A stretch of DNA of 64,000 bases from JAICSD01 sp035637115. GTDB lineage: Bacteria; Acidobacteriota; Vicinamibacteria; Vicinamibacterales; 2-12-FULL-66-21. Of this stretch, positions 17,155 to 26,616 are shown in pieces. The stretch's first letter is position 1, and every line of letters begins with the position of its first letter. The notes below the pieces were generated by a model. That model did no database searches. It worked only from the letters and a program-made list of their open reading frames with translations, and was not told the origin of the DNA. The translations under genes were made by a program, and so were the position numbers. Location of the stretch: positions 1-64,000 of the forward strand of contig DASPXV010000041.1 of assembly GCA_035637115.1 (NCBI GenBank), read 5' to 3'.

Positions 17155-18434
17155 GCGCGCGTCGCGCCCCGCTGCGCGTGGGCCTCGCGGGCTTCGGCAC
17201 GGTTGGCCGGTCGGTGGCACGGCAGTTACAGCAGGAGCCGGGGATCGATCTGGTCGCGATCCTCAATCGGCGCGCGAGCGAGCGTCGCGGCGGGCCCGCC
17301 GGCGATCTCGTTCGCTGGACCGACTCGATCGACGAGCTGCTCGGCGAGGACCTCGACGTGTTCATCGAGTTGATCGGCGGACGGGATCCGGCCACACGCT
17401 GGATTCGCCGCGCACTCGAACGCGGCATCTCCGTCGTGACCGCAAACAAACAGGTCATGGCGCACGACGGCCCCGAACTGCTGGCGCTTGCCGCGGCGCA
17501 CGGCTGCCAGCTGCGATTCGAGGCGTCAGTGGCAGGCGGGGTCCCGGTCATTCGCGCGATCGAAGGGGGCCTGGCGGGTGACAGGCTCACGGCGCTCACG
17601 GGAATCCTGAACGGGACGTGCAATTACATCCTCAGCCGGATGGAGCGGGAGGGAGCGCCGTTTGCTGCGGCACTGGCGGAGGCGCAGGCGCTCGGTTTTG
17701 CCGAGGCGAATCCGTCCCAGGATGTCGAAGGGCTGGATGCGCGGGCAAAGCTCGCGATCCTCGCGATGGTAGGCTTCCGCATTCAAGCGCCGGCCGAAGC
17801 GATTGCGACGCGCTCGATCGAACCGGTCACGCCGTTCGACTTCACGTACGCCAGGCGACTGGGGTGCACCATCCGGCAGATCGCCTGGGCCTCGCGCGAG
17901 GGCTCGCGCGATCAGCTCAGCGCAGGCGTCGGCCCGTCGCTCGTTTCACTCGACTCGCCGCTCGCGCGCGTGAGTGGGAGCGAGAACCTCGTCACCGTCA
18001 CGGGACAGCTCGGCGGCAACACGACGTTCGGCGGCCGCGGTGCCGGTGGGGATCCGACTGCCGTGGCCGTCATCTCTGACGTGCTCGCAATTGCGCGACG
18101 CGCCAGGCCGTCGCCGCCCCGCACGTTCGTCCGCGTCCGCGACGTCTCGCGCGCATCCTCGACGCCGTACTACCTGCGCTTCACCGTGCGCGATCGTCCA
18201 GGTATCATCGCGTCGCTCGCGTCGATCCTCGCCGCGCAGGGCATCAACATCGATGCGATCCTGCAGGAACCGGGATTCCCCGCTGCCGCCCGCCCATTCG
18301 TCGTCACGATCGACGCTGCTCCTCCGCACGCCGTGGAAGCCGCCCTTGACGGAATTCACGCGCTCGACTTCCACGCGGTCGAACCGTTCGCCATGCCGAT
18401 CATCGCCGCGGACGTTCGCGAGGTGGTCGCATGA
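17151..18434 (+). CDS. hom: Homoserine dehydrogenase (threonine operon)
   Basis: A 427-residue NAD(P)-dependent enzyme reducing aspartate semialdehyde to homoserine. The Rossmann motif GLAGFGTVGRSVARQ lies at about residues 10-24. A TANKQVMAHDG segment near 100 and NGTCNYILSRM near 155 are family signatures. The C-terminus carries an ACT domain (YYLRFTVRDRPGIIASLASI, about 342-361) for amino-acid feedback. ATGA overlaps with both neighbours show it is the second gene of the thr operon. A second homoserine dehydrogenase is encoded in the SAM-riboswitch operon at 46620-47930. Confidence 0.96.
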   Translation: MSARRAPLRVGLAGFGTVGRSVARQLQQEPGIDLVAILNRRASERRGGPAGDLVRWTDSIDELLGEDLDVFIELIGGRDPATRWIRRALERGISVVTANKQVMAHDGPELLALAAAHGCQLRFEASVAGGVPVIRAIEGGLAGDRLTALTGILNGTCNYILSRMEREGAPFAAALAEAQALGFAEANPSQDVEGLDARAKLAILAMVGFRIQAPAEAIATRSIEPVTPFDFTYARRLGCTIRQIAWASREGSRDQLSAGVGPSLVSLDSPLARVSGSENLVTVTGQLGGNTTFGGRGAGGDPTAVAVISDVLAIARRARPSPPRTFVRVRDVSRASSTPYYLRFTVRDRPGIIASLASILAAQGINIDAILQEPGFPAAARPFVVTIDAAPPHAVEAALDGIHALDFHAVEPFAMPIIAADVREVVA

Positions 18435-19723
18435 ACGGCCGCGCCACATTGCGCTGCGTGTCGGGGTGTGACGGCGAGTACCAGGTCCAGGAGACGCGGT
18501 ATCGATGCGCCACCTGCGGCGATCTTCTCGAGGTCGTCCACGATCTCGAGCCGTTGCGCCAGCGGACTCCTGAGATCTGGAAGGCACTCTTCGACGGCCG
18601 ATATGGTCGCGCGCCGTGGCCGTACGGATCCGGCGTCTGGGGAAAAAAGGAATGGGTCGCGCCATGGATTGATGACCGGCACATCGTGTCACTCGGCGAG
18701 GGAGCGACGACGTTGTTGCCGGTCGATCGGTTCGCGCGCGAGATGGGTGTCGGCGAACTGCGCATCAAGATGTGCGGCAACTCGCCGACGGGGTCATTCA
18801 AGGATCTCGGCATGACGGTGCTCGTGTCGTCGGTGCGCCAGATGATCGCCGATGGCTACGCGATTCGAGCGATCGGCTGCGCATCCACCGGCGACACGTC
18901 TGCCGCGCTGGCCGCATACGCCGCGGCCGCCGGCATTCCCGCGGTCGTAATCCTGCCGCAGGGAAAAACGACGCAGGCGCAGCTCAGTCAGCCGCTGGCG
19001 AGCGGAGCGATGGTGCTGTCCGTGGACGGCGACTTCGATGCATGCATGGCGCTGATGCGCCGGCTCGCCGAAGAGGAGGGACTGTATCTCGCCAACTCGA
19101 TGAACAGCCTCCGCCTCGAAGGTCAGAAGACCGTTGCGATCGAGATCGCGCAGCAGCTTGGCTGGGACGTGCCCGACGTGGTCGTCGTCCCGGGTGGCAA
19201 TCTCGGCAACGTCAGCGCGCTCCACGCCGGTTTCGAGATGCTGCGTGCGCTCGGTCTCACGTCCCGGCTGCCGCGGTTGGTGGTCGCCCAGGCGGAAGCC
19301 GCGAATCCGCTGTATCGAGCCTCGCGCAATGGCTGGCATTTCGAGCCGATCGCGGCGAAGACGACGCTTGCGTCCGCGATCCAGATCGGCAATCCCGTCT
19401 CGATCGGCAAGGCCATTCGTGCAGTGCGGGCGACCAACGGCTTTGTGGAGCAGGCGAGCGAAGCGGAACTGTCAGCCGCAGCCGTTGCCGCTGACCGACA
19501 TGGGCTTTTCACCTGCCCGCAGACTGGCGTCGCGCTGGCGGCGCTAGTGAAACTGGCGCGCCGGGGCGCGGTGGGTTCCGACGACCGCGTCGTCGTGGTG
19601 TCTACGGCGAATGGGTTGAAGTTCAGTGCGTTCAAGTCCGCATCGACGACGAACCGGCCAGTGGAAGTCGCGAACGACTACGACGCAGTGCGCCGCGTGC
19701 TGGACCAGGCGGTGGTCGCGTGA
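18431..19723 (+). CDS. thrC: Threonine synthase
   Basis: A 430-residue PLP enzyme converting O-phosphohomoserine to threonine. The N-terminus has a zinc-ribbon-like set C9, C13, C26, C29, known in one branch of threonine synthases. The PLP lysine lies in GNSPTGSFKDLGM (about residue 124), followed by the phosphate-binding and CASTGDTSAAL segments typical of fold-type II. ATGA overlap upstream and GTGA overlap downstream place it third in the operon. The order kinase, dehydrogenase, synthase, homoserine kinase completes the route from aspartate semialdehyde to threonine. Confidence 0.96.
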   Translation: MNGRATLRCVSGCDGEYQVQETRYRCATCGDLLEVVHDLEPLRQRTPEIWKALFDGRYGRAPWPYGSGVWGKKEWVAPWIDDRHIVSLGEGATTLLPVDRFAREMGVGELRIKMCGNSPTGSFKDLGMTVLVSSVRQMIADGYAIRAIGCASTGDTSAALAAYAAAAGIPAVVILPQGKTTQAQLSQPLASGAMVLSVDGDFDACMALMRRLAEEEGLYLANSMNSLRLEGQKTVAIEIAQQLGWDVPDVVVVPGGNLGNVSALHAGFEMLRALGLTSRLPRLVVAQAEAANPLYRASRNGWHFEPIAAKTTLASAIQIGNPVSIGKAIRAVRATNGFVEQASEAELSAAAVAADRHGLFTCPQTGVALAALVKLARRGAVGSDDRVVVVSTANGLKFSAFKSASTTNRPVEVANDYDAVRRVLDQAVVA

Positions 19724-20685
19724 GCGTCCGGGCAGCCGACGCCGCCGCGTCGATCTGCGTGCCCGCGTCTATCGGCAACCTTGGACCGGGGCTCGATACG
19801 CTGGGGCTCGCGGTATCGCTGTACCTGCGCGTGACAGTGCGACGGCGGATCGACGATGGACGCGGCCGCTTGATGACGCACTTCGCGAGCCGTCGTCGTC
19901 GTGCGCCCGATGGCATCACCGCGGCGTTCCGCCTCTGGCCGCATCGTGTCGCGAGGCCGCCGTCGTTCGAGGTCGTGGTGGAGAGCGAGATTCCGGAACG
20001 CGCCGGCCTGGGCAGCAGTGCGGCGGCGACGATCGCCGGGCTGCGCCTGCGCGAACTGTGCGACGGGCCGCGCACGACGGACGAGATCCTGCGCGCCGCG
20101 CTTCACCTGGAGCATCATCCGGACAACGCGGCGGCTGGCGTCTACGGTGGACTGACGAGCAGCACCGTCGCCCCCGATGGACGCCTAACCGTCGCGCGCT
20201 GGCGGTGGCCGGCAGCCTGGCGGCTGGTCGTCGCGACGCCGGCGATTCAGCTGGCGACGACGGAATCGCGTCGCGCGATTCCTGCCACGCTGCCCACATC
20301 CGACGTCGTGTTCAACCTGCAACGGCTCGCGCTGCTGCTGCACGCCGTCAGCGAGCGCGATCCCATCGGGCTGGCGGCCGCATTCGAGGATCGCTGTCAT
20401 CAACCGTATCGCGAGCGGCTCGTGCCGGTGCTGCGCCACGCGCTTGCGCTCAGGCAGCCCGGGCTCCTCGGTGTGTGTCTGAGCGGCGCAGGGCCGTCGC
20501 TGGTCGCGTTCGTGCACGGCAACGCCGCGCCAACAACGCGTGCACTGGCGGAGCTATACGAACGGGCCGGCGTCGCGTACCAGGTGCGCACCTGCACGGT
20601 GCATCGCAACGGCGGGGTCACCCCGCGCGCTACAGCGCGACCCGGTGCCGCCCGCTATGCAGGTAATTCATCGTCTGCACGGTGA
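19720..20685 (+). CDS. thrB: Homoserine kinase (GHMP family)
   Basis: A 321-residue GHMP-type kinase making O-phosphohomoserine from homoserine. It has the N-terminal VPASIGNLGPGLDTLGLA segment, the ATP-binding PERAGLGSSAAAT loop (about residues 91-103) and the C-terminal LSGAGPSLVAF motif. It starts at a GTG overlapping the thrC stop (GTGA at 19720-19723). Its last 56 bp overlap the convergent metallopeptidase gene; the final residues after about 305 look poorly conserved, so an earlier functional end is possible. Last gene of the attenuated thr operon. Confidence 0.95.
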   Translation: MSVRAADAAASICVPASIGNLGPGLDTLGLAVSLYLRVTVRRRIDDGRGRLMTHFASRRRRAPDGITAAFRLWPHRVARPPSFEVVVESEIPERAGLGSSAAATIAGLRLRELCDGPRTTDEILRAALHLEHHPDNAAAGVYGGLTSSTVAPDGRLTVARWRWPAAWRLVVATPAIQLATTESRRAIPATLPTSDVVFNLQRLALLLHAVSERDPIGLAAAFEDRCHQPYRERLVPVLRHALALRQPGLLGVCLSGAGPSLVAFVHGNAAPTTRALAELYERAGVAYQVRTCTVHRNGGVTPRATARPGAARYAGNSSSAR

Positions 20686-21664
20686 GGAGGACCAGGAAGT
20701 CCATCTTCGCGCGTTCTTCCGGCACCGTGAGACGGAGGTTCAGCTCGTTGGCACGCTTCAGCATCGATTGCAGCACCTGGTCGATCGTGTACTGATACTC
20801 ACCAGTCCAGCTCGCGACCATTCGGCGCACGTCGCGGCGCACACGCGCGATGAACCGCGCCGCCTTCATATTCCCCGCGTACGCCGGATCGTCCGAGAAC
20901 AGCCGCCGCAGATCGCGATCGTAGAAGTCGGGATGGACGAGCCCGTAGTGGCGCCGCTTGCGCTCGTAGTGCGCGCGCAGCGTCTTCCGGATCTTCAGCA
21001 GCGGATCGACCCGGCGATGCGTCCGCACGAGCATGCGCTTGGCCGCGACGTCGTTCATCAGGTCGTGCATGTATTCGAGCTTCTTCAGCGCCGGCCAGCC
21101 CGCATACCGCTCGCGCCATTCAGGCTGGCTGAGCCACACCGCAAATGTTTCCGCGAAGTCCTCGTCGGGATGGCTTTGCGCGTACCAGCTATCGAGGTGC
21201 AGCACGAAGCTCTTGCTGTACGGCTTTGGATCGTAGAACTGCGGATATGCCTTGTAGGAAGGTCCGAAGACCTGCTGCCGGCGGCGGCGCTGCCGCAGCT
21301 TGTAAGCATTGTCGATCGCGTGTCCGGCCTCGTGGCGAAGGATGCGCAAGCACCAGTCCGGAGTCCCGCCTTCGACCTCGAGCATGTAAACGCGCTCGAG
21401 CCGTTCGAGCCGTGGATGGGCGAGGTAGAACGGGATGGCGACACCCGGAACGGCATCCGGCGAGAACCATTCGTCGGACAGCCAGAAGTGCGGTTTGAAG
21501 TGCACGAGGCCGTGTGCCTCCAGCTCGCGGTTCAATTCCGCAATCCGGTCCGCAAGCACGCTCTCCTCGATGCTTACGCCGAGCTGGCACATGCGCAGGT
21601 CGAGAAGCTTCTCGTCCGGCCACTCCGCCCACTCCTCTGCCGGGAGCACCGGCGCTTTAGGCAT
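20630..21664 (-). CDS. Putative zinc metallopeptidase (HEAGH)
   Basis: A 344-residue cytoplasmic protein without a signal peptide. H111-E-A-G-H115 is a gluzincin-type zinc site and E172 in DEDFAETFAVWL is the likely third ligand, a pattern like the 'putative zinc-binding metallopeptidase' (Peptidase_Mx-like) group. The C-terminal half is helical and very rich in Arg/His, possibly for binding nucleic acid or a partner. The substrate is unknown. The start at ATG 21662-21664 follows an inverted-repeat region. It runs convergently into thrB with a 56-bp overlap. Confidence 0.75.
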   Translation of the reverse strand: MPKAPVLPAEEWAEWPDEKLLDLRMCQLGVSIEESVLADRIAELNRELEAHGLVHFKPHFWLSDEWFSPDAVPGVAIPFYLAHPRLERLERVYMLEVEGGTPDWCLRILRHEAGHAIDNAYKLRQRRRRQQVFGPSYKAYPQFYDPKPYSKSFVLHLDSWYAQSHPDEDFAETFAVWLSQPEWRERYAGWPALKKLEYMHDLMNDVAAKRMLVRTHRRVDPLLKIRKTLRAHYERKRRHYGLVHPDFYDRDLRRLFSDDPAYAGNMKAARFIARVRRDVRRMVASWTGEYQYTIDQVLQSMLKRANELNLRLTVPEERAKMDFLVLLTVQTMNYLHSGRHRVAL

Positions 21665-21678
21665 TCGCCAAGTCTACC

Positions 21679-21810
21679 GGGGGCCAGGTCTGTAAATCGC
21701 CCGTCGCGCGGGGTCAGGCCCCCGCGACGGGCGATTTACAGACCTGGCCCCCGCGACGGGCGATTTACAGACCTGGCCCCCGCGTGGGGCGAAACGCAGA
21801 CCTGGCCCCG
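21679..21810. repeat. 30-bp perfect inverted repeat plus 29-bp direct repeats
   Basis: An arm at 21679-21708 is perfectly complementary to 21723-21752, with a 14-bp loop. The right arm is then repeated directly at 21752-21781 and, degenerately, at 21781-21810 (29-bp period). The shared core is CAGACCTGGCCCC beside GGGCGATTTA. It sits between divergent genes (metallopeptidase and TonB receptor). A transcript would form a very stable cruciform or hairpin. It looks like a dispersed palindromic repeat (REP-like) that has been locally amplified. Confidence 0.9.
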
Positions 21811-21889
21811 GGAGATGTGGTATATCCGTATTGCTAATTCGTAGCATTCCCTAGAGTTATCGCCCGCGCGGCGGGAGGAGACGGAGCTT

Positions 21890-24094
21890 ATGAATGCTGT
21901 GTGTCGTTTTACCTTGGCCGCGCTGCTGTGCGGCGCCATGGTGCCCGTCGCCGGCGCGCAACAGGCGGCCCCGGCCGTGAAAGACCCGCAGACGACTCCG
22001 CAGAAACCCGAGCAGAAGCCGGAGCAGAAGCCGGAGCCCAAACCGGACGAGCCTCAGAAATACGAGGAGACCGTCGTCGTCTCCGCGTCGAGGACGGAAG
22101 AGAAGCTGATCAACGCTCCGGCGACGATGACCGTCATCGGGCCGCAGACCATCCAGAGCGCACCGACGCAGAACTTCGCCGAGCTGCTCCGCGCGGTCCC
22201 GGGCATGAACATCACGCAGGTGTCGGCCCGCGACATCAACGTGACGACGCGCGGCGCGACAGGCACGCTGGCCACTGGGCAGCTGGCGCTGCTCGACGGC
22301 CGCAGCCTTTACCAGGACTTCTTCGGCTTCGTGATGTGGGACTTCCTGCCTGTGAACCTGAACGAGATCAAGCAGGTGGAGGTCATCCGCGGACCCGCGT
22401 CGGCCGTCTGGGGTGCCAACGCACTGAACGGCGTCGTCAACGTGATCACGAAGTCGCCGCGCGAGATGCAGGGCACGAGCGCGGTGCTCGGCGTCGGCGG
22501 ATTCGATCGCGATGCCGGCAGCAGCGCCGGGCAGGGCGCCGGAACGCTGTTCTACATCAGCGGGACTCACGCGCAGGCGGTGAACGACCGCGTGGCCTTC
22601 AAGCTTTCGGCCGGCGGCTACACGCAGGATGCGTACGCGCGCCCGACGGGCGCGATTCCGTGCGACCGCGCGTCGCTCTGTACCGTCACGCGCAACGCGT
22701 ACCCGACCTACAAGAATCAGGGGAGCACGCAGCCGAAGTTCGACGCGCGCGTGGACTACGACTTGCCGGACGGCAAGAAGTGGTCGTTCTCCGGCGGCGC
22801 GGCCGGCACGGACGGCATCATGCACACCGGTATCGGGCCCTTCGACATCAACAGCGGCTCGGTCATGGGCTACGGGAAGATCAACTTCACCAACAAGGGT
22901 TTCCGCGCCGGATTTTTCACCAACGTTCTCAACGGCGACGCGGCGAACCTGCTGTCGATCGATCCGACCGGCAAGCCGATCAACTTCGACTTTCTGACGA
23001 AGACGTATGACTTCGAAGCCTCGAACGTGCAGACGTTCAGCCAGAAGCAGGTCGTCACCTACGGCGGCAATCTCCGGTTCAACAGGTTCGACCTGTCAAT
23101 CGCGCCGAACGCCGACAACCGCACCGAGGGTGGCGCATACGTCCAGGACGAGATTTTCCTCGGGAAGATGTATCGCGTGACCGCGGGCGCGCGCGTCGAC
23201 CGGTTCGATTACCTGGACGACTTCGTGTTCTCGCCGCGTGTGGCCTTCCTGATGAAGCCGCAGGAGAACCAGACCGTGCGTGTCTCGTACAACCGCGCCT
23301 ACCGTTCACCGTCCGTGATCAACAACTTCCTCAACATCAACATCGCGGAGCCGTTGAATCTCGGGCTGTTCTCGCCGGCGCTCGCCGGGCGCATCTACCT
23401 GATACCGATCCACGCAGGCGGCAACACGGATCTGACCGAGACGTCGGTCGACTCGTACGAAATCGGCTACACCGGCGTCGTTGCGCAGGGGCGCGCGATC
23501 GTGTCCGCCGCGTTCTACGTCAACCGTGCGAAGGACGACATTTTCTTCACCGAGAACAAGGATTTGCGCTGGACCGCCGCCAATCCGCCGCCCGGATGGC
23601 CGATCTCGCCTCTGGCGATCGCGGCGACGCCGTCAAAGTTCTTTCCGGCGAGCTACACCTACCAGAACTTCGGGCGCTCGACGCAGAAGGGTTTCGAGAT
23701 CGGGGTCAACTCCACCGTGAACCGCAACGTCGGCGTGTTCGCGAACTACTCGTACCAGGCGACGCCCACGGCCAACTTCGACCTAAGTGAGTTGAACCTC
23801 CCCGCGAAGAACCGCTTCAACGTCGGCTTCAACTTCAACAAGAGCCGCTTCCTGGGTGACATGAGCATCACCTATTCGGACAGCGCGTTCTGGCAGGACG
23901 TGCTGGACGATCGGTACCACGGCACGACCGACTCGTACACGCTCGTGAACGGCGGTTTTGGCGTGAAGTGGGCCAAAAACCGCATCACGACGTCGATCAA
24001 GGGCACGAACCTCGCGAACCAGGACATCCAGCAGCACGTCTTCGGCGACATCATCAAACGGTCGGTGGTGGGCGAGCTGCGCGTCAACTTCTAA
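21890..24094 (+). CDS. TonB-dependent outer-membrane receptor
   Basis: A 734-residue receptor. A signal peptide (1-23) is followed by a low-complexity linker of PEQKP/PKP repeats (about 30-55) and a plug domain starting at ETVVVSASR (about 62). The plug contains GVVNVITK. A 22-strand-type barrel fills the rest and ends in an aromatic residue (RVNF), as barrels do for BAM recognition. TonB receptors import ferric chelates, vitamin B12 or sugars; nothing nearby identifies the ligand. A GGAGGAGACGGAG purine-rich site lies just upstream of ATG 21890. It is a single gene, followed by a perfect palindrome. Confidence 0.92.
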   Translation: MNAVCRFTLAALLCGAMVPVAGAQQAAPAVKDPQTTPQKPEQKPEQKPEPKPDEPQKYEETVVVSASRTEEKLINAPATMTVIGPQTIQSAPTQNFAELLRAVPGMNITQVSARDINVTTRGATGTLATGQLALLDGRSLYQDFFGFVMWDFLPVNLNEIKQVEVIRGPASAVWGANALNGVVNVITKSPREMQGTSAVLGVGGFDRDAGSSAGQGAGTLFYISGTHAQAVNDRVAFKLSAGGYTQDAYARPTGAIPCDRASLCTVTRNAYPTYKNQGSTQPKFDARVDYDLPDGKKWSFSGGAAGTDGIMHTGIGPFDINSGSVMGYGKINFTNKGFRAGFFTNVLNGDAANLLSIDPTGKPINFDFLTKTYDFEASNVQTFSQKQVVTYGGNLRFNRFDLSIAPNADNRTEGGAYVQDEIFLGKMYRVTAGARVDRFDYLDDFVFSPRVAFLMKPQENQTVRVSYNRAYRSPSVINNFLNINIAEPLNLGLFSPALAGRIYLIPIHAGGNTDLTETSVDSYEIGYTGVVAQGRAIVSAAFYVNRAKDDIFFTENKDLRWTAANPPPGWPISPLAIAATPSKFFPASYTYQNFGRSTQKGFEIGVNSTVNRNVGVFANYSYQATPTANFDLSELNLPAKNRFNVGFNFNKSRFLGDMSITYSDSAFWQDVLDDRYHGTTDSYTLVNGGFGVKWAKNRITTSIKGTNLANQDIQQHVFGDIIKRSVVGELRVNF

Positions 24095-24099
24095 CAGCT

Positions 24100-24127
24100 G
24101 TAGGGGCGGTTCGCGAACCGCCCCTAC
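24100..24127. terminator. 28-bp perfect palindrome after TonB receptor gene
   Basis: Two 14-bp arms, GTAGGGGCGGTTCG and its exact complement, meet without a spacer 6 nt after the receptor stop codon. As RNA it would form a strong hairpin but there is no T-tract, so it may be a factor-assisted terminator or 3' stabiliser. It also resembles the dispersed GGGGCGGTTCGCGAACCGCCCC repeat class. Confidence 0.6.
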
Positions 24128-24154
24128 AAGCGAACCGTCCAGGGACGCCCGTCA

Positions 24155-26122
24155 ATGCGACCGCGTCCTACTAAGATGATCTCCATGAAAGGGACCGGCA
24201 CGGGCCTGCGCGGAGGGATGCGCGGCGGAGGTGGCAGGGAAGGGGCAGGTCGTTCCGGCGTCGCCGCCCGGACAGAAGATCCCGCCAAAAAGAAGAAAGT
24301 GGACTACGCGAACGCATGGCCTGAGGCCAAAGCGCTCGTCGTGGCCCACCGCGGACGGCTCGCGGTCGGGCTCGTCCTGATGCTGATCAACCGCGTCGCG
24401 GGCCTGATCCTTCCAGCCACGTCGAAGTACCTCATCGACGACGTCATCGGGAAGCACCGGGCCGAGATGCTGGTCCCGCTCGCGCTCGCCGCGGGCGCGG
24501 CGACGCTCGTTCAAGCGGTCACGTCGTTCGGCCTCTCGCAGGTGCTCGGTGTCGCCGCGCAGCGCGCGATTACGGATATGCGCCGCCGCGTCGAGGCGCA
24601 CGTCGCGCGTCTGCCCGTCCGCTACTTCGATTCCACCAAGTCCGGCGTGCTGATCTCACGGATCATGACCGACGCCGAGGGCATCCGGAACCTCGTGGGC
24701 AACGGCCTCGTGCAGCTGGTCGGCAGCATCGTCACGGCCATCCTCGCCCTCGCGTATCTCTTTTATCTGAACTGGATGCTGACCCTCGCCAACATCGTCG
24801 CGCTTGGGACGTTCGGGTTTGCAATGGCGACCGCGTTCAAGCGGCTGCGGCCCCTGTTCCGCGAGCGCGGCAAGATCAACGCGGAGGTCACGGGGCGACT
24901 GAACGAGACGCTCGGCGGCATCCGGATCGTGAAGACCTACACGGCCGAGAAGCGCGAGGAGCTCGTCTTCACGAAGGGCGCGCACCGCCTGTTTCGGAAC
25001 GTGGCGAAGTCGATCACCGGCGTGTCGGCAATAACCGCCTTCTCGACGGCCATCATCGGCATCATCGGCGTGATCATGATCATCGTCGGCGGCAAATCGA
25101 TCCTTGCCGGACACATGACCATCGGGGAGTTCTTCAACTACATCCTCTTTACCGGGCTGCTCGCTGCGCCGGTCGTGCAGATGGCCTCCATCGGCACGCA
25201 GATCAGCGAAGCGTTCGCCGGCCTCGATCGCATCCGCGAGCTGCTGCAGATGACGACCGAGGACCAGGAAGACGCGGCAAAGGCTGCCGTCCCTCCGATC
25301 GCCGGGGAGGTGACGTTCGACAACGTCAGCTTCGAATACAACCCCGGCGTGCTGGTGCTGAACGACGTCAGCTTCCGCGCACCGGCGGGGACGACAACGG
25401 CGCTCGTGGGATCCAGCGGGTCGGGGAAGAGCACGCTGATCAGTCTGGTGATGGCGTTCAACCGCCCGCTCACTGGACGCATCCTCGTGGACGGCAAGGA
25501 TCTGTCATCGATGCGGCTGCGGGATTACCGCGAGCAGCTGGGCGTCGTCCTGCAGGACAACTTCCTGTTCGACGGCAGCGTGGCAGACAACATCAAGTAC
25601 GGCAATCCGCACGCGACGCTCGAGGACATCAAGCGCGTCAGCCGGATCGCGCACGCGGACGAGTTTATCGAGAAGTTCGAGAACGGCTACGACACGATCG
25701 TGGGAGAGCGCGGCGTGAAGCTGTCCGGCGGGCAGCGGCAGCGCGTGTCGATCGCGCGGGCGATTCTCGCCGATCCGCGCATTCTCGTGCTCGACGAAGC
25801 GACGTCGAGCCTCGACAGCGAGAGCGAGGCGATGATCCAGGACGGTCTCAAGGCGCTGCGCCGCGGCCGCACGACGTTCGTGATCGCGCATCGGCTGTCG
25901 ACGATCCGCAGCGCCGATCAGATCCTCGTGCTCGAGCACGGCGAGATCGTCGAGCGCGGCTCGCACGCCCAGCTCATCGCGATGGGGGGCCGCTACAAGA
26001 CGCTCTACGACAAGCAGTACAAGTTTGAGTCCGATCGCTTCATCAACCCCGGCGAAGATTTCACGCCGCCGGCGGAGGATGCAAAGATCCCGGCGACGCT
26101 CCGAGCGAACGACGCACTCTGA
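24155..26122 (+). CDS. ABC exporter, fused permease-ATPase (MsbA-like)
   Basis: A half-transporter of up to 655 residues. A Gly/Arg-rich cytoplasmic tail (about residues 8-45) comes before a six-TM ABC_membrane domain (about 65-350). The nucleotide-binding domain follows, with Walker A GSSGSGKST, Q-loop, signature LSGGQRQR, Walker B ILVLDEAT and H-loop IAHRLS. It resembles lipid A/multidrug exporters of the MsbA type, which act as homodimers in the inner membrane; the substrate is not predictable. Starts at 24155, 24176 or 24185 are possible. The first has GGGA 9 nt upstream; the last begins MKGTGTG. Confidence 0.92.
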   Translation: MRPRPTKMISMKGTGTGLRGGMRGGGGREGAGRSGVAARTEDPAKKKKVDYANAWPEAKALVVAHRGRLAVGLVLMLINRVAGLILPATSKYLIDDVIGKHRAEMLVPLALAAGAATLVQAVTSFGLSQVLGVAAQRAITDMRRRVEAHVARLPVRYFDSTKSGVLISRIMTDAEGIRNLVGNGLVQLVGSIVTAILALAYLFYLNWMLTLANIVALGTFGFAMATAFKRLRPLFRERGKINAEVTGRLNETLGGIRIVKTYTAEKREELVFTKGAHRLFRNVAKSITGVSAITAFSTAIIGIIGVIMIIVGGKSILAGHMTIGEFFNYILFTGLLAAPVVQMASIGTQISEAFAGLDRIRELLQMTTEDQEDAAKAAVPPIAGEVTFDNVSFEYNPGVLVLNDVSFRAPAGTTTALVGSSGSGKSTLISLVMAFNRPLTGRILVDGKDLSSMRLRDYREQLGVVLQDNFLFDGSVADNIKYGNPHATLEDIKRVSRIAHADEFIEKFENGYDTIVGERGVKLSGGQRQRVSIARAILADPRILVLDEATSSLDSESEAMIQDGLKALRRGRTTFVIAHRLSTIRSADQILVLEHGEIVERGSHAQLIAMGGRYKTLYDKQYKFESDRFINPGEDFTPPAEDAKIPATLRANDAL

Positions 26123-26335
26123 TCTGCGGCGACAAAGGTCGCCGAGACGACGTACAACGCAGAGACACAACGTTCACGGAGACGCACAGAGCGTACCTTG
26201 TCGCATCTCCAGCCGCGCGAAGCGCGGCCCGGCGGCACGTGCGGCGGTAAGAACGGGCGTTCGTGTGATCTGCGTAATCCGCAGCCGCAATTCTCTGCGC
26301 GTCTCCGTGTCCCCTGTGTCTCTGTGTTAAACGTC
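26123..26335. repeat. Gene-free stretch with short dispersed inverted repeats
   Basis: A 7-bp stem (26127-26133 with 26138-26144) follows the ABC exporter stop. Purine-rich ACGCAGAGACACAAC and CACGGAGACGCACAGAG segments at 26157-26190 are mirrored by CTCTGCGCGTCTCCGTG and GTGTCTCTGTGTTAA at 26294-26330, giving a loose inverted repeat around about 100 bp. The block AGCCGCGCGAAGCGCGG (26211-26227) recurs at 53504-53520. No reading frame here looks coding. Confidence 0.6.
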
Positions 26336-26602
26336 ACCGACGCGCAATACAATCAGGAGTTCCGTCTTCCGTTTCCGTCTTCTTTCGTCCGACGCACGAT
26401 ACAATCAGTAGTTCCGTCTTCCGTTTCCGTCTTCTTTCGTCCGACGCGCGATACAATCAGTAGTTCCGTCTTCCGTTTCCGTCTTCTTTCGTCCGACGCG
26501 CGATACACTCAGTAGTTCCGTCTTCCGTTTCCGTCTTCTTTCGTCCGACGCGCGATACACTCAATAGTTTCGTCTTCTGTTTCCGTCTTCTTTCGTCTTT
26601 CT
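26336..26602. repeat. 52-bp tandem array, five copies, upstream of ettA
   Basis: The marker GTTCCGTC (GTTTCGTC in the last copy) recurs at 26359, 26411, 26463, 26515 and 26567, an exact 52-bp period. Units are pyrimidine-rich on this strand (CCGTCTTCCGTTTCCGTCTTC) and each carries GATACAATC or GATACACTC, which resembles a -10 hexamer. The array ends 15 bp before the ettA start, partly as a TTTCTTCTTTCTTGAG tail. Copies are nearly identical, so expansion is recent. There are no unique spacers, so this is not CRISPR. Confidence 0.93.
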
Positions 26603-26616
26603 TCTTTCTTGAGCTT

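Noticed and set aside
24100..24127. Intrinsic terminator with confidence
   Set aside because: Perfect hairpin but no T-tract; kept only as a possible terminator/repeat.
26336..26602. CRISPR array
   Set aside because: Units are contiguous, with no unique spacers and no cas genes.
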